In this document: positions 54,527 through 64,000 of the stretch, one piece after another
Layout of the letters: each line of letters opens with the position of its first letter
How positions within the stretch are numbered: position 1 is the first letter of the stretch
Assembly: GCA_905221605.1 (NCBI GenBank)
Contig: CAJNDS010000581.1
Location: forward strand, 46,020-110,019
DNA: 64,000 nucleotides
Direction: 5' to 3'
Source: Symbiodinium natans
Taxonomy: Eukaryota > Sar > Dinophyceae > Suessiales > Symbiodiniaceae
Notes under the pieces: generated by a model
What the model was told of the DNA's origin: nothing
What the model saw: only the letters and a program-made list of their open reading frames with translations
Databases searched by the model: none
Translations under genes and position numbers: made by a program

Positions 54527-55689
54527 CTGTGCTGTGCCTGATTCTGCTCGCACTACTTGCTAAGCGTGTCACTTGGATTTCCAAGTTCAAGCTTTTCAAG
54601 ACAGCACGCTTCTGATTCTGCTTTGATGCAGGGTTGGCTAAAGTTGACATGCACGTCAAAACAGTGCCAAGGTCTGCAAATAGACTCATTCTGTATATTC
54701 AGGCGTGGACTCCAGGTAGTGCTAGGCAGTGGTATCATTGCTTCGAGTACAAGATTGTGGAGGTGGAATTCTGAAATTCTGCAAAAGGTAGGCTGAGGAT
54801 GGGAACCGAAGCCGGAGCCGATCAAAGCCCCACTTCAAGGAATCTCAAGGTCTCTGCCAATCCTCTAGGGTCGATGCCACTGGAGCGCGCCCTTCTCTGA
54901 CTTACCACTGGGCTTCTGCACCTAGACTCGACTGGCACAGATGCAGCTGCAGTGACGCTCAGTGTGCAGATCAGTGTGTGGCAGAATTGGATCTCATATC
55001 ATCTCACTCTCTCATTCATTGCGTCATTCATGATGGGCCTCCACCTCTACGGGCCCGATGCGCGCGACGGTGTTCTTGGCCACGGGTGCTGGAAGACTGT
55101 GCCTCGAGCTCAAAGGCAGTTCGGAGATCAAAAGTGAGCGAGCGAGTCTGGGTTGGAAAGAGGGATGAAACCAATACAGTAGCTGTCCAAGGGGCGAAAG
55201 ACAGAGCTTCTCTTCCTGGTCTTCCCAGCTGACGTCGACGAAGAGCACGCACCTCCGAAGATGAAAGCGGAGTGAATGAGCGAAAGCCACAGGACTTGGG
55301 AGAGTAGGTCAAACACCAAAGTGTATGTGCGTAACATGAAGTTGTCTGAGTGATCGGCTTGCCCTCCCGCAGCGCTACGAAAGTGAGCCTTGGAGGGGTG
55401 AGGGGTGGTGCACTGAGGTGCGGTGAGGATGGCAATCTGGTGATCTCCAGAATGCTCGTGCTAGTAGTTTCACCCCCATTCAACACGACCCCTCTGTTGC
55501 TCAGTTTTGGGGCTGAACCGTGTCCGATTTGTTGAGCCATTTCTTTTCAACAGTAGCTTCGAGTAGCTGTCGGGAATTCGGGGATCCTGCGAGTCAAGTC
55601 ATGACAGGGCCCCAGACTGCAGCAGCGGGTCCGGCTCCGGGCCTCCCCTCGGACACGGAAGTGAGAGCTTCGCAGATGCTATGAAAGGG

Positions 55690-56135
55690 AGCCCTCTCTT
55701 TGTTCTTGGCCCAGTGCTTCTTCTTGCTCTTGCCCTTTTTCACCTCGATGATCTCGTTTACAGGCTTGCTCAGCACATCTGTCTTGTCCATGTAGGCATT
55801 CGCCATGTACCTGCATGGGTGCCCAGGCAAGACTACTGAGAGGATGTGTGCCAACGCATCGAAGTTCATCGCGTGACATGTGGAGTACAGTAAGGAGGAC
55901 TGCAAAGGCGTGAGGTGCAGAAATACTGCGCTCCTACGCTCTCTACAGGACAGAGAAGGGGCAGGTGGCCTGTACTCGCCGTTCTCGTCTGTCTGAGGCA
56001 CCTCTGCAACGTGATGGTCTGCTGCACCTCTCGCATCTCTCCGCCAGATTCCGCCCTCCAACACTCCGTGGCCTCCACAATCAGTGTCTCGCCAACCTGC
56101 ATGACCTGTGCAATGATGTCGGGAACAACACTGGC
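55690..56135 (-). CDS. Candidate coding exons, unknown protein
   Basis: Two segments: about 56,027-56,135 (ASVVPDIIAQVMQVGETLIV, then EATECWRAESGGEMRE) and about 55,690-55,866 (NFDALAHILSVVLPGHPCRY, then MANAYMDKTDVLSKP with a KKGKSKKKHW stretch). Composition and splice-like borders suggest one gene. No family recognised. Confidence 0.4.
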
Positions 56136-57767
56136 CTGCCTACCTTGGCAGTTCTTGTGCTTCCCTTGCTGCAAGTGCAGCGCCCTCCCTTTGTCAAAGC
56201 ATAGATGTGGCGGATGCCAATTTGAAATGCGAGGTGAGATGCCAATGGGACCTCTTTTCGTAAGGAAACCGAAGAAAGCTGAGATGCTGGGCCAGCTTGG
56301 CTTCCTTGATCCTCAAGACTTTGGCTTGAAGCCAAGGGCACTGACAATATGGCCGTGGCTCCAAACGGGGCACGTCACAGATTCCCACCCTCCGCAAGCA
56401 TGAGGGCAACAAGCTCAAGTCCCGCCCCTGAACACCAATCTTGCTATAGGGCCGGCAGTCCCGACTCTGCGCGCTGAGACCACGCACGTGGAGGCGAACG
56501 CACGCTCACCCAAACTTGAATGGCAAGCAGCACGAGTTCACCATAATTTCATTGCTTTCGTGCGTGCGGGGCAGGAACAACACTCGGATACCACAAGTAT
56601 CCACAAGTATGCGCAGCTGCTGCTCAGATTTGCTCAGCGATACAGAATAACACCCAAGCGACGAGAAAACTGAGCGAACCAGTAAATTCTCACGAAGGCA
56701 GCCCAAACAAATACTCACCTCTCAGATACTCATCAGAAGCGCTCAATGTACAGGAGGGTATTTCAGAACAAGCGACAGGAAAAGATGCCACTCAGACGGT
56801 CACAACAGACTCGGACTTCATGCTGATACTCAAACTCGCATGGTGCATATGCGACCTCCGAATGTGCCCATATTCCACACGCCCAGCATGTTGCAGGGGA
56901 TTCAGTAGCCCAACTGGAGGGGCTGCAAGGAAAATGAGTATGCAGTGTGCATCATTACGCGTGTCTGGCTGCTCGAACCCTTTCTGACGCCATCTTTCCT
57001 TTAACGCCAAATGCTCGAGTGAACTGAAGCAGGTATGAGCTGCAAGGAGGGCGACGCCCTGCAGAGAATACACTCATCAAAACAGCTTTGCTATGCCTTG
57101 CTATGCCTTGCTGTCTTGGGCTAACACCATGGGACGCGGTGGCAGTTTCTCGCCCTCGCCCACAAGCTGCGTCTCCCAGTCCAGGCCTTACATTCGTAAC
57201 GGAGACTCGACGAAAGCAATGAAGTTGAGTTGTCTGTTCTGTTTCCTGGCGCCCAGCCCCAGCAGGGTCCTGTGCGCTGTGCAAACAGGCCGTCGCGCTC
57301 CTGGCATGTGAACACCGTTGGAAGAGAGGCGACGAGCAGTGAAGGAGACGAGCAGTAACAAGCCTCCAAGAATGCTCGCGGCTGGCGGACGAGCTTGCTC
57401 GGCCGCTTGCGGAGGTTCTTGACATAAAGCCTAGGTCATCGTCGGACATTTCATTTCAAAGATGATGCGCTTTTTGGGTTGGGGCGAGTGAACGTACGTG
57501 AGGGTGCAGTTTGGGACAATGGCTTGAGCTCTGCGTTCGGCTTTGACAGGTACGAAAGCATGGCCTCAGTGGAGCCGGAAGCCGCTCTCGCAATTTTTAA
57601 TGTACGCTTGTACACTTCATTTCAGATCTGCGGGTCCAAGGGGCGGTGGTGTTACCCTCCCCCGGCCGCTCTCCACGCAGCAAGGTTACGGTGCGAGGCC
57701 CTGACCAGAATGGGTAGTGCGTGGTGGTGCGATATGGTGCAATAAATGTGACGATGGTAGTCTTAGC

Positions 57768-57920
57768 ATGTCTAAGTCTGAAGGGGAGCTGTCCAGGAGT
57801 ATAAGGTTTGAATCAGCGAGAGATGTGTTGTCCAAGATGTTCTCCCAAATCTTCTCCGCTCCTGAGCCTTGCTCACGGGGGGGACCCAGGAAGTACACGG
57901 AGATCCAGGTGTCGAAGGAC
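57768..57920 (-). CDS. Candidate coding exon, unknown protein
   Basis: After CTCAG|G the strand reads SFDTWISVYFLGPPREQGSG, then AEKIWENILDNTSLADSNLI. No family recognised. The 3' border is approximate. Confidence 0.4.
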
Positions 57921-57999
57921 CTGAGAACAAAACATAAAGTGAAATAATAACGGCACGAGAAGGGGTATGAAATGAAGCAATGGGGAAAAACTACTCAAC

Positions 58000-60479
58000 T
58001 GCCCAAACATCCCAAACTTCTGCACATAGTAGGGGCCCCCGGCAGCCTCAGATGAAGGCGAAGCCTGAGACTCAACAGGCCATAGCCATAGTCCTACACT
58101 GTGACAGCAGGCTGTACGCAAAAGGAGCCTGGACCTTGACCTTGGCTGAATCCCCTCCCAAATTCATCAGATGACAGACGTGTAGTCCTCACAATACGCG
58201 AATCTCTGAGCACCCTCAAGGGGCTTGCGCCGCAAAAGAGGGTGGTGTCGTACAGTATTGGTGAGGTCATGGAGAAGAGGCAGCGGAGATGCTACATAAG
58301 GCTAAACCAACGGAGAGCACGAGCTGTGGTGAAACATGGCAGTGTTCGCGAACTTGCAGTGGTCTCCCATATTCTCGCTGACTTGCCAAGAGTTGCTGTA
58401 TAGATCATTGTTGTATAGTGCTAGTACATTGCGGTCTTCGCAGGAGTTGCAGAGTGAGTCCCACTCTCACGCCCTTGCTGATACCTGAGGCGACGGCAGT
58501 GCCATCACATCCTCGGCGGTAGCCAGATTCAAAGGCAGCGCCACCTGAGGCCGGTTGATGCCAGTCGCACAATGTCGCACAGAGGGAAGGATGGGCGGGG
58601 CGCAGGCAGAGTCTCAGAGCGAGAGAGAAGAGACACAGAGGGGAGCGAGAACCAACATGACTGGAGTGACATAGATTGACTAGAGGGCTGAGATGCGCAA
58701 AGCCATGCACATCGCACCGTGGCAAGCTTGGCAGCGAGGAGGCAGAGAAACCGGAAGAACAGCATGGACGCTCTGACTCTTCTTCTGCCGCAGGATGCTG
58801 GAGAGTCGTCACAATTCAGAAGGAAGACATCGGAAGACCGCACCGGTGAAGACTTAGCTGCCTTGAGGGGCTACAGATCATGGACCTCGTCACTTCGTGA
58901 GGTTCCCCTTTAGGATGAACACCTTTCAAGATGGTCCTCAACAAGGAGTCCAACTATGCAACCCTCATTAGCTGAAAGCAGCAGGCAGTGTCGCATGCCC
59001 AATCGAAAATTCTTTTCATAGCACCATTGCTTCGGCATATCGAGGGAAGGGAAGGGACCCTGCGCATCTCAAGATATCGGTACTCATCCAGGACCCTCCA
59101 GCCCTTGGGCGATTACATCTATAGTGCCACAAAACTCGCAATGTTCAATTCGATGCGCCAATATGCCCAATCCACAGCGGGACACGTTGAACCTCCCCTC
59201 CTTCCTGTCCGTCGTAAAGTGGTTCTGTGGAGCTTGTTTACAGCAACAGAGTCTAACTGATCCCGAATGCACAATTCAATAGCTCGTCCAAAACTTCAAA
59301 ATTTAGCCACTGCTGAGCTCGGATCAAACTACTGCTGCTGCTGCTGCTGCTGCGGCGCTGAACCGCCATCACCACATACTCACCACTTGAACGTGCCTTA
59401 GGCTAATGCCTGCAACAATCCAGTTTCTTCACAGAGAAAAACGAAAAGTACCCAATTGCACCCGATTTGTCATTACCGTGTGCTTGCAAGCACGCGCTGC
59501 GCGTGCTTGTGCGCAGCCCACAGACCCGCTGAACGTGCCTACTCAACTTTCGCGAGAAGTACGGTTTCACAAGGCGAGGGAAGGGCTCATACGATGTATT
59601 AGCATGCAAATGTATGTGGACGACAATGAGCCTGATGCGGAACGCCCGCAGTTGGCACACGGCCGCGGATGAAATTCACTAGCATTGTCACAATATTGTA
59701 ATGTCCCCAACAACTGTGAGTGAAAAAATGTTTGGCTACAGCTGCCAGCAGCAGCAGCAGCAGCAGCAGCAAATGCCGCTGAGAAAATCTGCGGCCGCGG
59801 AGACTCGGAGACCAAATTGAGGACGATAACAATCCGCTGACAACAGCGACTTTCTACATTTCTTCATCTTTCTTCGCTTGCGCATGAGGTAAAAAAGTGA
59901 GCCGACCTGTGTGGATGAGCGATGTGAAAGAGCTCCCGCTACCATGGACTTTGCTGTACGAGTCTATGCTGATCTGTCGCCTTGTCTTGCACTCACTTTC
60001 TCCGACTCTCTGACAGCAAGCTCGCAGGCCTCGCCTCGCCACAGTCCTTCCAGGCCTCGTTCGGCTCCTCGGGCTCTTCGGGCTCGTCCTCCAAACGCGG
60101 AGTGTGGCTTAATTGCTGACATCGTCATTGGCTGGCACCTGCCAGGATAAAGAGGGCGGCTGGAAGGGAGGCCGTTCAGCAGTTTGCACCTTGGGGCAGC
60201 AGCCGGCGAGGAAGCTTCAGAGTAAACTAAGAAAAACTTGTACTCATTGCTATATAGTTATTTCGGCTTCTGGGCTTCCTTTTCAGAAGATACCCGGGCA
60301 CTTGCCGCTCTCCACCTCAGGTCCAGGCGTAGATGGTCACGGGTGCAGTCTCCTGGTGCTCACAGTGCCCAGAGGCCCAGAGGCTTCCCCATGCGATCCG
60401 CTGAAAACCTTCCGTTCCTTGCGCCCTGCCTTGCGCCCTGCCATCCGCTGCTGATGAAGGACCTGACTCAACTGTCGCA
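58000..60479. other. No gene resolved; CTG and CAG microsatellites
   Basis: A run of seven CTG at about 59,333-59,353 and of eight CAG at about 59,747-59,770. No family motif was seen. Confidence 0.4.
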
Positions 60480-60585
60480 CAGATGAGCCGTCACCCCAGC
60501 CGATACTGCCTGCGGTATGCAAGTGCCGCCTTCTCAATACGCTGCAGGGTCTGCAGGATGGTGTCCGTGCGCTTTTTCACGCCTG
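60480..60585 (-). CDS. Candidate terminal exon, possibly of the EF-hand gene
   Basis: After CCAG|GC the strand reads VKKRTDTILQTLQRIEKAAL, then AYRRQYRLG and stop. It is coding-like and amphipathic. It does not join the last EF-hand exon in phase, so another exon or another gene is needed. Confidence 0.4.
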
Positions 60586-60889
60586 GACATCGTGAGCGAA
60601 ACATTGCGAAACTGCTGGTCCTAGCTTAGCTGTCGTAGCATGTCCTCGTGCACAACTCCTAGCTGCCTGTATCTGCCTGTGACTCTCACATTGGCGATCA
60701 AATCTGCACAACTCGGAGGGCCTTCGAACATTGCAAAGCTGGCCTGCATCGAGGCTTAGAAGTCATCCCAGTCACCCCCCGCTCGGTGTCCTCATGTGTC
60801 CTCTCCTCGCTTTCTTTCCTCCTCTCCCATCTTTTCTCTCCACTCCCTCTGCAAAAATACTGCCTCTAGGAATTCATTGATGTCCAGGA

Positions 60890-61296
60890 CCTAAGCGACA
60901 ACGATGTGCTCGAAGCTTCCGGGGAGCTGACACAGAAAAATGTGAGGCCCTTGCGCCGTCGCCGTTGGTGTCCGCGGCTGAAAAAGCAGCCTCATCGATC
61001 CAACCTGCCGGCCGAGAGGAGGGGACGGATATGAGAGCATCAACGGAAGCGCGTATGTTAGTTTGAAGGCATCGTTCGAGACGCGACAAGAACAAGGCCT
61101 TCATCCAAATCATCGCTTACCTCGGAAGCTACCGTCTTCTGGGCCGAGATCCACTCCTGTGCGTTGCAGCGATGCAATCAGTCTGTGTCAGGTGCTTCTG
61201 CCCCACCTCGGGCGAAAGGTACCCGTCCCCAGACACGTCGAAGAGGGCAAAGATGCTGCGGAGCACCTTGTCAACATTCAACAGGACCGTCAGGCA
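60890..61296 (-). CDS. EF-hand calcium-binding protein (partial, multi-exon)
   Basis: Two canonical EF-hands assembled over four exons. The first (61207-61296, then 61121-61156) reads RSIFALFDVSGDGYLSPE, then EWISAQKTVASE. The loop D-V-S-G-D-G-Y-L-S-P-E-E has all calcium ligands. The second (60955-60990, then the exon starting 60,890) reads AAFSAADTNGDG, then VLDINEFLEA, again with a full loop. All joins are phase 0. The donors are GAG|GTGGGG, GAG|GTAAGC and GGC|GCAAGG (GC type). Upstream, 61,483-61,630 encodes FLYASVQEMGMSRAEVLEHM, probably an earlier exon. The complete start and end were not found. It could be a calmodulin-like protein or the tail of a larger EF-hand protein. Confidence 0.75.
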
Positions 61297-61482
61297 CTTT
61301 TCAGTTCAAACGCTTAACTTGCTCATGGCAGGAGAGCGAGTGAAGAAGAAGAAGAAGCACGAAGACAAACTGCCTGGCGGATGCCGGCATGATACCTAGG
61401 GCCCATCTTCGCTCTTTCCAGCAGCGCCTCTCACATGATGCATTGTCAGAAAAAGGCAGAGATGCTACTGGCAACGTATGTT

Positions 61483-61630
61483 TACAGATGCTTCCCCTTC
61501 GGCTCCTTTTGTGTCTGCTCGGCCATGTGCTCCAAGACCTCTGCCCGAGACATGCCCATCTCCTGAACACTGGCATATAGAAAGGCATCTTTTGACACAC
61601 GACCCCGGAAAAGTTGGAAGGCGAAACTTT
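61483..61630 (-). CDS. Candidate upstream exon of the EF-hand protein
   Basis: Reads GRVSKDAFLYASVQEMGMSR, then AEVLEHMAEQTQKEPK. The helix-rich composition and RVSKDAFL resemble the second half of an EF-hand. Possible donors are GTAAAC or a GA site. Phase to the next exon is unresolved. Confidence 0.45.
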
Positions 61631-63029
61631 GAACGGTGGCAATCGTGTCAAAGAAACGAGAGGCATGAGGAAGGACAGGAATTAGAAGGGACACAAGTGA
61701 AAGGAACACAGAAACACGCAATGCAAGACAAAACGTGCGCGTTTAGGTTTTCCATTGATGTGAGCAGCGGCACATCTTCCGTCTTGGCCGTAAACCTAAA
61801 ACAAACATGCCATCCTATACCGTTTATCACACTTTCATCTATATAGTACGGACTTAGTATTGATGCACACGACATGCCAGAAGTGCCGGCACCATCTGAC
61901 GTATGACATATGGCATATGAGGCGACAGGTGATCTGACGCAGCAACCAACACGTGACATGACCGAAGCATGGGATTCGGCTTTCGGCCATAGCTGAGCGG
62001 AAACAGAAGGTTCACAGCTGTGAGTTGACTGCGGCAGATTGCAACCCCTTTATTTGGTACCCCCCCCCCTCCCCAAGCCGATAGGTGTCCGCGAGCGGAG
62101 GGGTCATTTGGCACCTGTCTACTCGTCCCTCTGTCCCTTTGCCCCGCTCCTCCTGCCCACCCCCCCCCCCCCGCCGCCCCACTTCTTCACACCCCCCGGC
62201 TTCCTTGTCCTTGTTTCGTATTTTGCCACTCCCACATCTGGTGTGCCTGGTCTAGACATGAGCCTGCATGTTACAACAGGATCCCCAAAAGGGAATGATC
62301 ACGAAGCCTCTCACAGCCCAGAAGCCTAACAGCACCTTCACACCCGCGGCAGGCCCCGGCCAAGGCGGGTCGCGTGTGCAAGAAAGCAAGGCGACCTAAA
62401 GGGGCATTCCTTCCACCTTCCACCCGCAGGACAAACCGACGCCACCCCCGCCACACGCGTCTCACAACCAGATACAATCAGTATGCCTTCCGGCTGGCAG
62501 GAGGAGGTTTAACTGAGGCAAAGCAGCTAAGAAAAGATGCGCACCAGCCTGGGGCCAAACCGGTGAACAAAAGAACAGAACAAATCGCAACTCGAATTAA
62601 GTCTCTTCGAGTGATCCTCACATGGCTAACAAATGATGTGCCAAAACACAAGGATGCGAATAAATGGAAAAACTAGTGTAGCTGATCTCATATAGAGAAC
62701 TAAAGCACGCTCACTTCATGATTGTTTCCCCTTCTTTTCAATCCTTCTGTGCTCTCACTTCGATCAATCGTTTTTGCTCTTTTCTCTGTTCTTCTCTCTT
62801 GCGCGTCCTGATAAGCAGTGAGCGTCCGGACACGGAATTCCTGACAAAGATCCGCAAAGAGAAGTCGAGGAGCAGTGGTTGCGAGGTGCTAGAGGGCAGT
62901 GAACTCAAGCGACTCAAGTGCACTGGAGATGAACTTTGGAATATTTTGGGATGCTTCGGCTCTTTTTTGAAGTCTTCGCATGTACTGCTGTGGATGCATG
63001 CACAGGGAAGGTCGGAGGCCACCTGGAAG

Positions 63030-63106
63030 TCCAGGAAACCGCTAGAATCTCGATCCGCCAGCGTCATCTTGGCGTTGCCGGATTCGCCGCGGTACACCTC
63101 GGGGAA
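63030..63106 (-). CDS. Candidate EF-hand exon
   Basis: Reads VYRGESGNAKMTLADRDSSG, then FLDFQ before GTGGCC. D-R-D-S-S-G-F-L-D-F-Q is an EF loop lacking only position 12, which would come from the next exon, as in the EF-hand at 61.2 kb. Membership in the same gene is likely but unproven. Confidence 0.5.
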
Positions 63107-63199
63107 GGATGCCGTTCCAAGCCAAGAAATCACATTGTGAGCTACTGCATGGTCATGAACGGGGGGGAGTTAACCGAAGAGCAGTCTGAATCCTAAGCG

Positions 63200-64000
63200 G
63201 GATACGATAGTCAGAAGCTACCAAATGAAAACCGAACAAGACCCAACCAAATGAGCATGCTGTCGACTACATGGACGAAATATTCAATGACAGGAGTCAT
63301 GACACAATTGAGTACGAGACTAGGGGCGAACCGCAGAGAGCCAGATTGGCAAACGGGCTCTCAAGAGTATGGCATGTCTACATCAGCATCTTCAACAACA
63401 CCATCAAGTAATGGCCTCATGAAAGGTCGAAAGGAGATTGCAGTTCGGTGTCTTGTGATCTGTCCCTTCCTTGACTACGTATTTGACTTCTCTATTACGA
63501 ATGCTCGCTTCCTAGCTGTTGCTGCTTCGGTGGCAGTTCTTTGAACCCGATAAAGATGAATAATCAGAAGAAGGGTAACAAAAAAGATCAGTTCGAGTTC
63601 CGTTGCGAAGGTTGCACGAAGTTCCCGAGCCTCTGGCTAGGCACCATTCATTACTAGCTTTATCGTGCTTATCAGATCAAAATCATCAAAACCTGCATCT
63701 TCTCATTTGCGCCAGTCTTTCATGCTGCTTCGCGAAAGGTTGGTGTTTGACTTCATCCGCCATCATTGCCCAACTGAAAAGTCTTTCAGCATGGTTTAAA
63801 ATACCATCCTTTTCAGTTGTTGGTTGTTCTCTCCCCCTGGTTTTCAAGATTGCCATTTCCTACTCTTGCTCATCAATTCCAGTAACTATATTCCTCTTGA
63901 ACAAGTGAAGAAGTATTCATCAAATTCGCCTCGGCTTCCTGCCGAGAAGCGTCTGGAACAAGCAGACCCGGATCGGGCCTCCTTCCCCCTAACCCAACCG
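63200..64000. other. No gene resolved
   Basis: Open frames on the plus strand (63,251-63,544 and 63,603-63,908) show no recognisable domain. The minus strand shows no family motif either. Confidence 0.35.

Overview
The window looks like nuclear DNA of a dinoflagellate, most likely Symbiodiniaceae or another Suessiales. This is inferred from gene structure, not from a marker gene. Every recognisable gene on the minus strand is split into many short exons. Their introns use GC (occasionally GA) donors about as often as GT, and the intron end is commonly AG followed by G. Degenerate TTTAGGG telomere-like tracts are scattered through non-coding DNA, simple repeats are very abundant, and the recognisable split genes all face the same way. 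Most coding sequence lies in exons far shorter than any open reading frame, so the gene models below were assembled by reading protein-family motifs across splice sites. Exon joins marked as phase-consistent keep both the frame and the family alignment; others are marked uncertain.

Layout. 1-18,000 holds no gene I can support. It contains a segmental triplication (3.6-4.9 kb), telomere-like DNA (6.0-6.7 kb), a degenerate tandem repeat (7.3-8.1 kb), a 3-kb AATTTC array with repeated inverted-repeat cassettes (8.3-11.3 kb), a 42-bp minisatellite (11.3-11.9 kb) and a 5-kb GAGCTC-rich repeat field (12.9-18.0 kb). A 0.3-kb inverted-repeat element sits at 18.3-18.6 kb.

19,762-37,411 (minus) is a full-length ABC transporter of the ABCC/MRP type with TMD1-NBD1-TMD2-NBD2. 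Thirteen exons were found and one or two small ones are missing. Its introns carry a probable retroposed spliced-leader transcript (21.4-23.1 kb) and an intronless ubiquitin-specific-protease-like ORF on the opposite strand (30.05-30.87 kb), which lies between copies of a CTCGAG inverted-repeat family.

38,593-40,498 (minus) is a nucleolin-like RNA-binding protein: acidic/basic N-terminus, one RRM split over three exons, a KG-rich tail and an acidic C-terminus. 41,048-45,208 (minus) is a mitochondrial carrier (SLC25) of the carnitine/ornithine type, built from about fifteen micro-exons as small as 24 nt. 45.2-60.8 kb contains several minus-strand segments that read like exons, but I recognise no protein. 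60,890-61,296 (minus) is part of an EF-hand calcium-binding protein whose loops are interrupted by introns, with further candidate exons up to about 63.1 kb.

The genes do not form a pathway (membrane transport, RNA binding, mitochondrial transport, calcium sensing). Their shared orientation fits the unidirectional gene clusters known from dinoflagellates.
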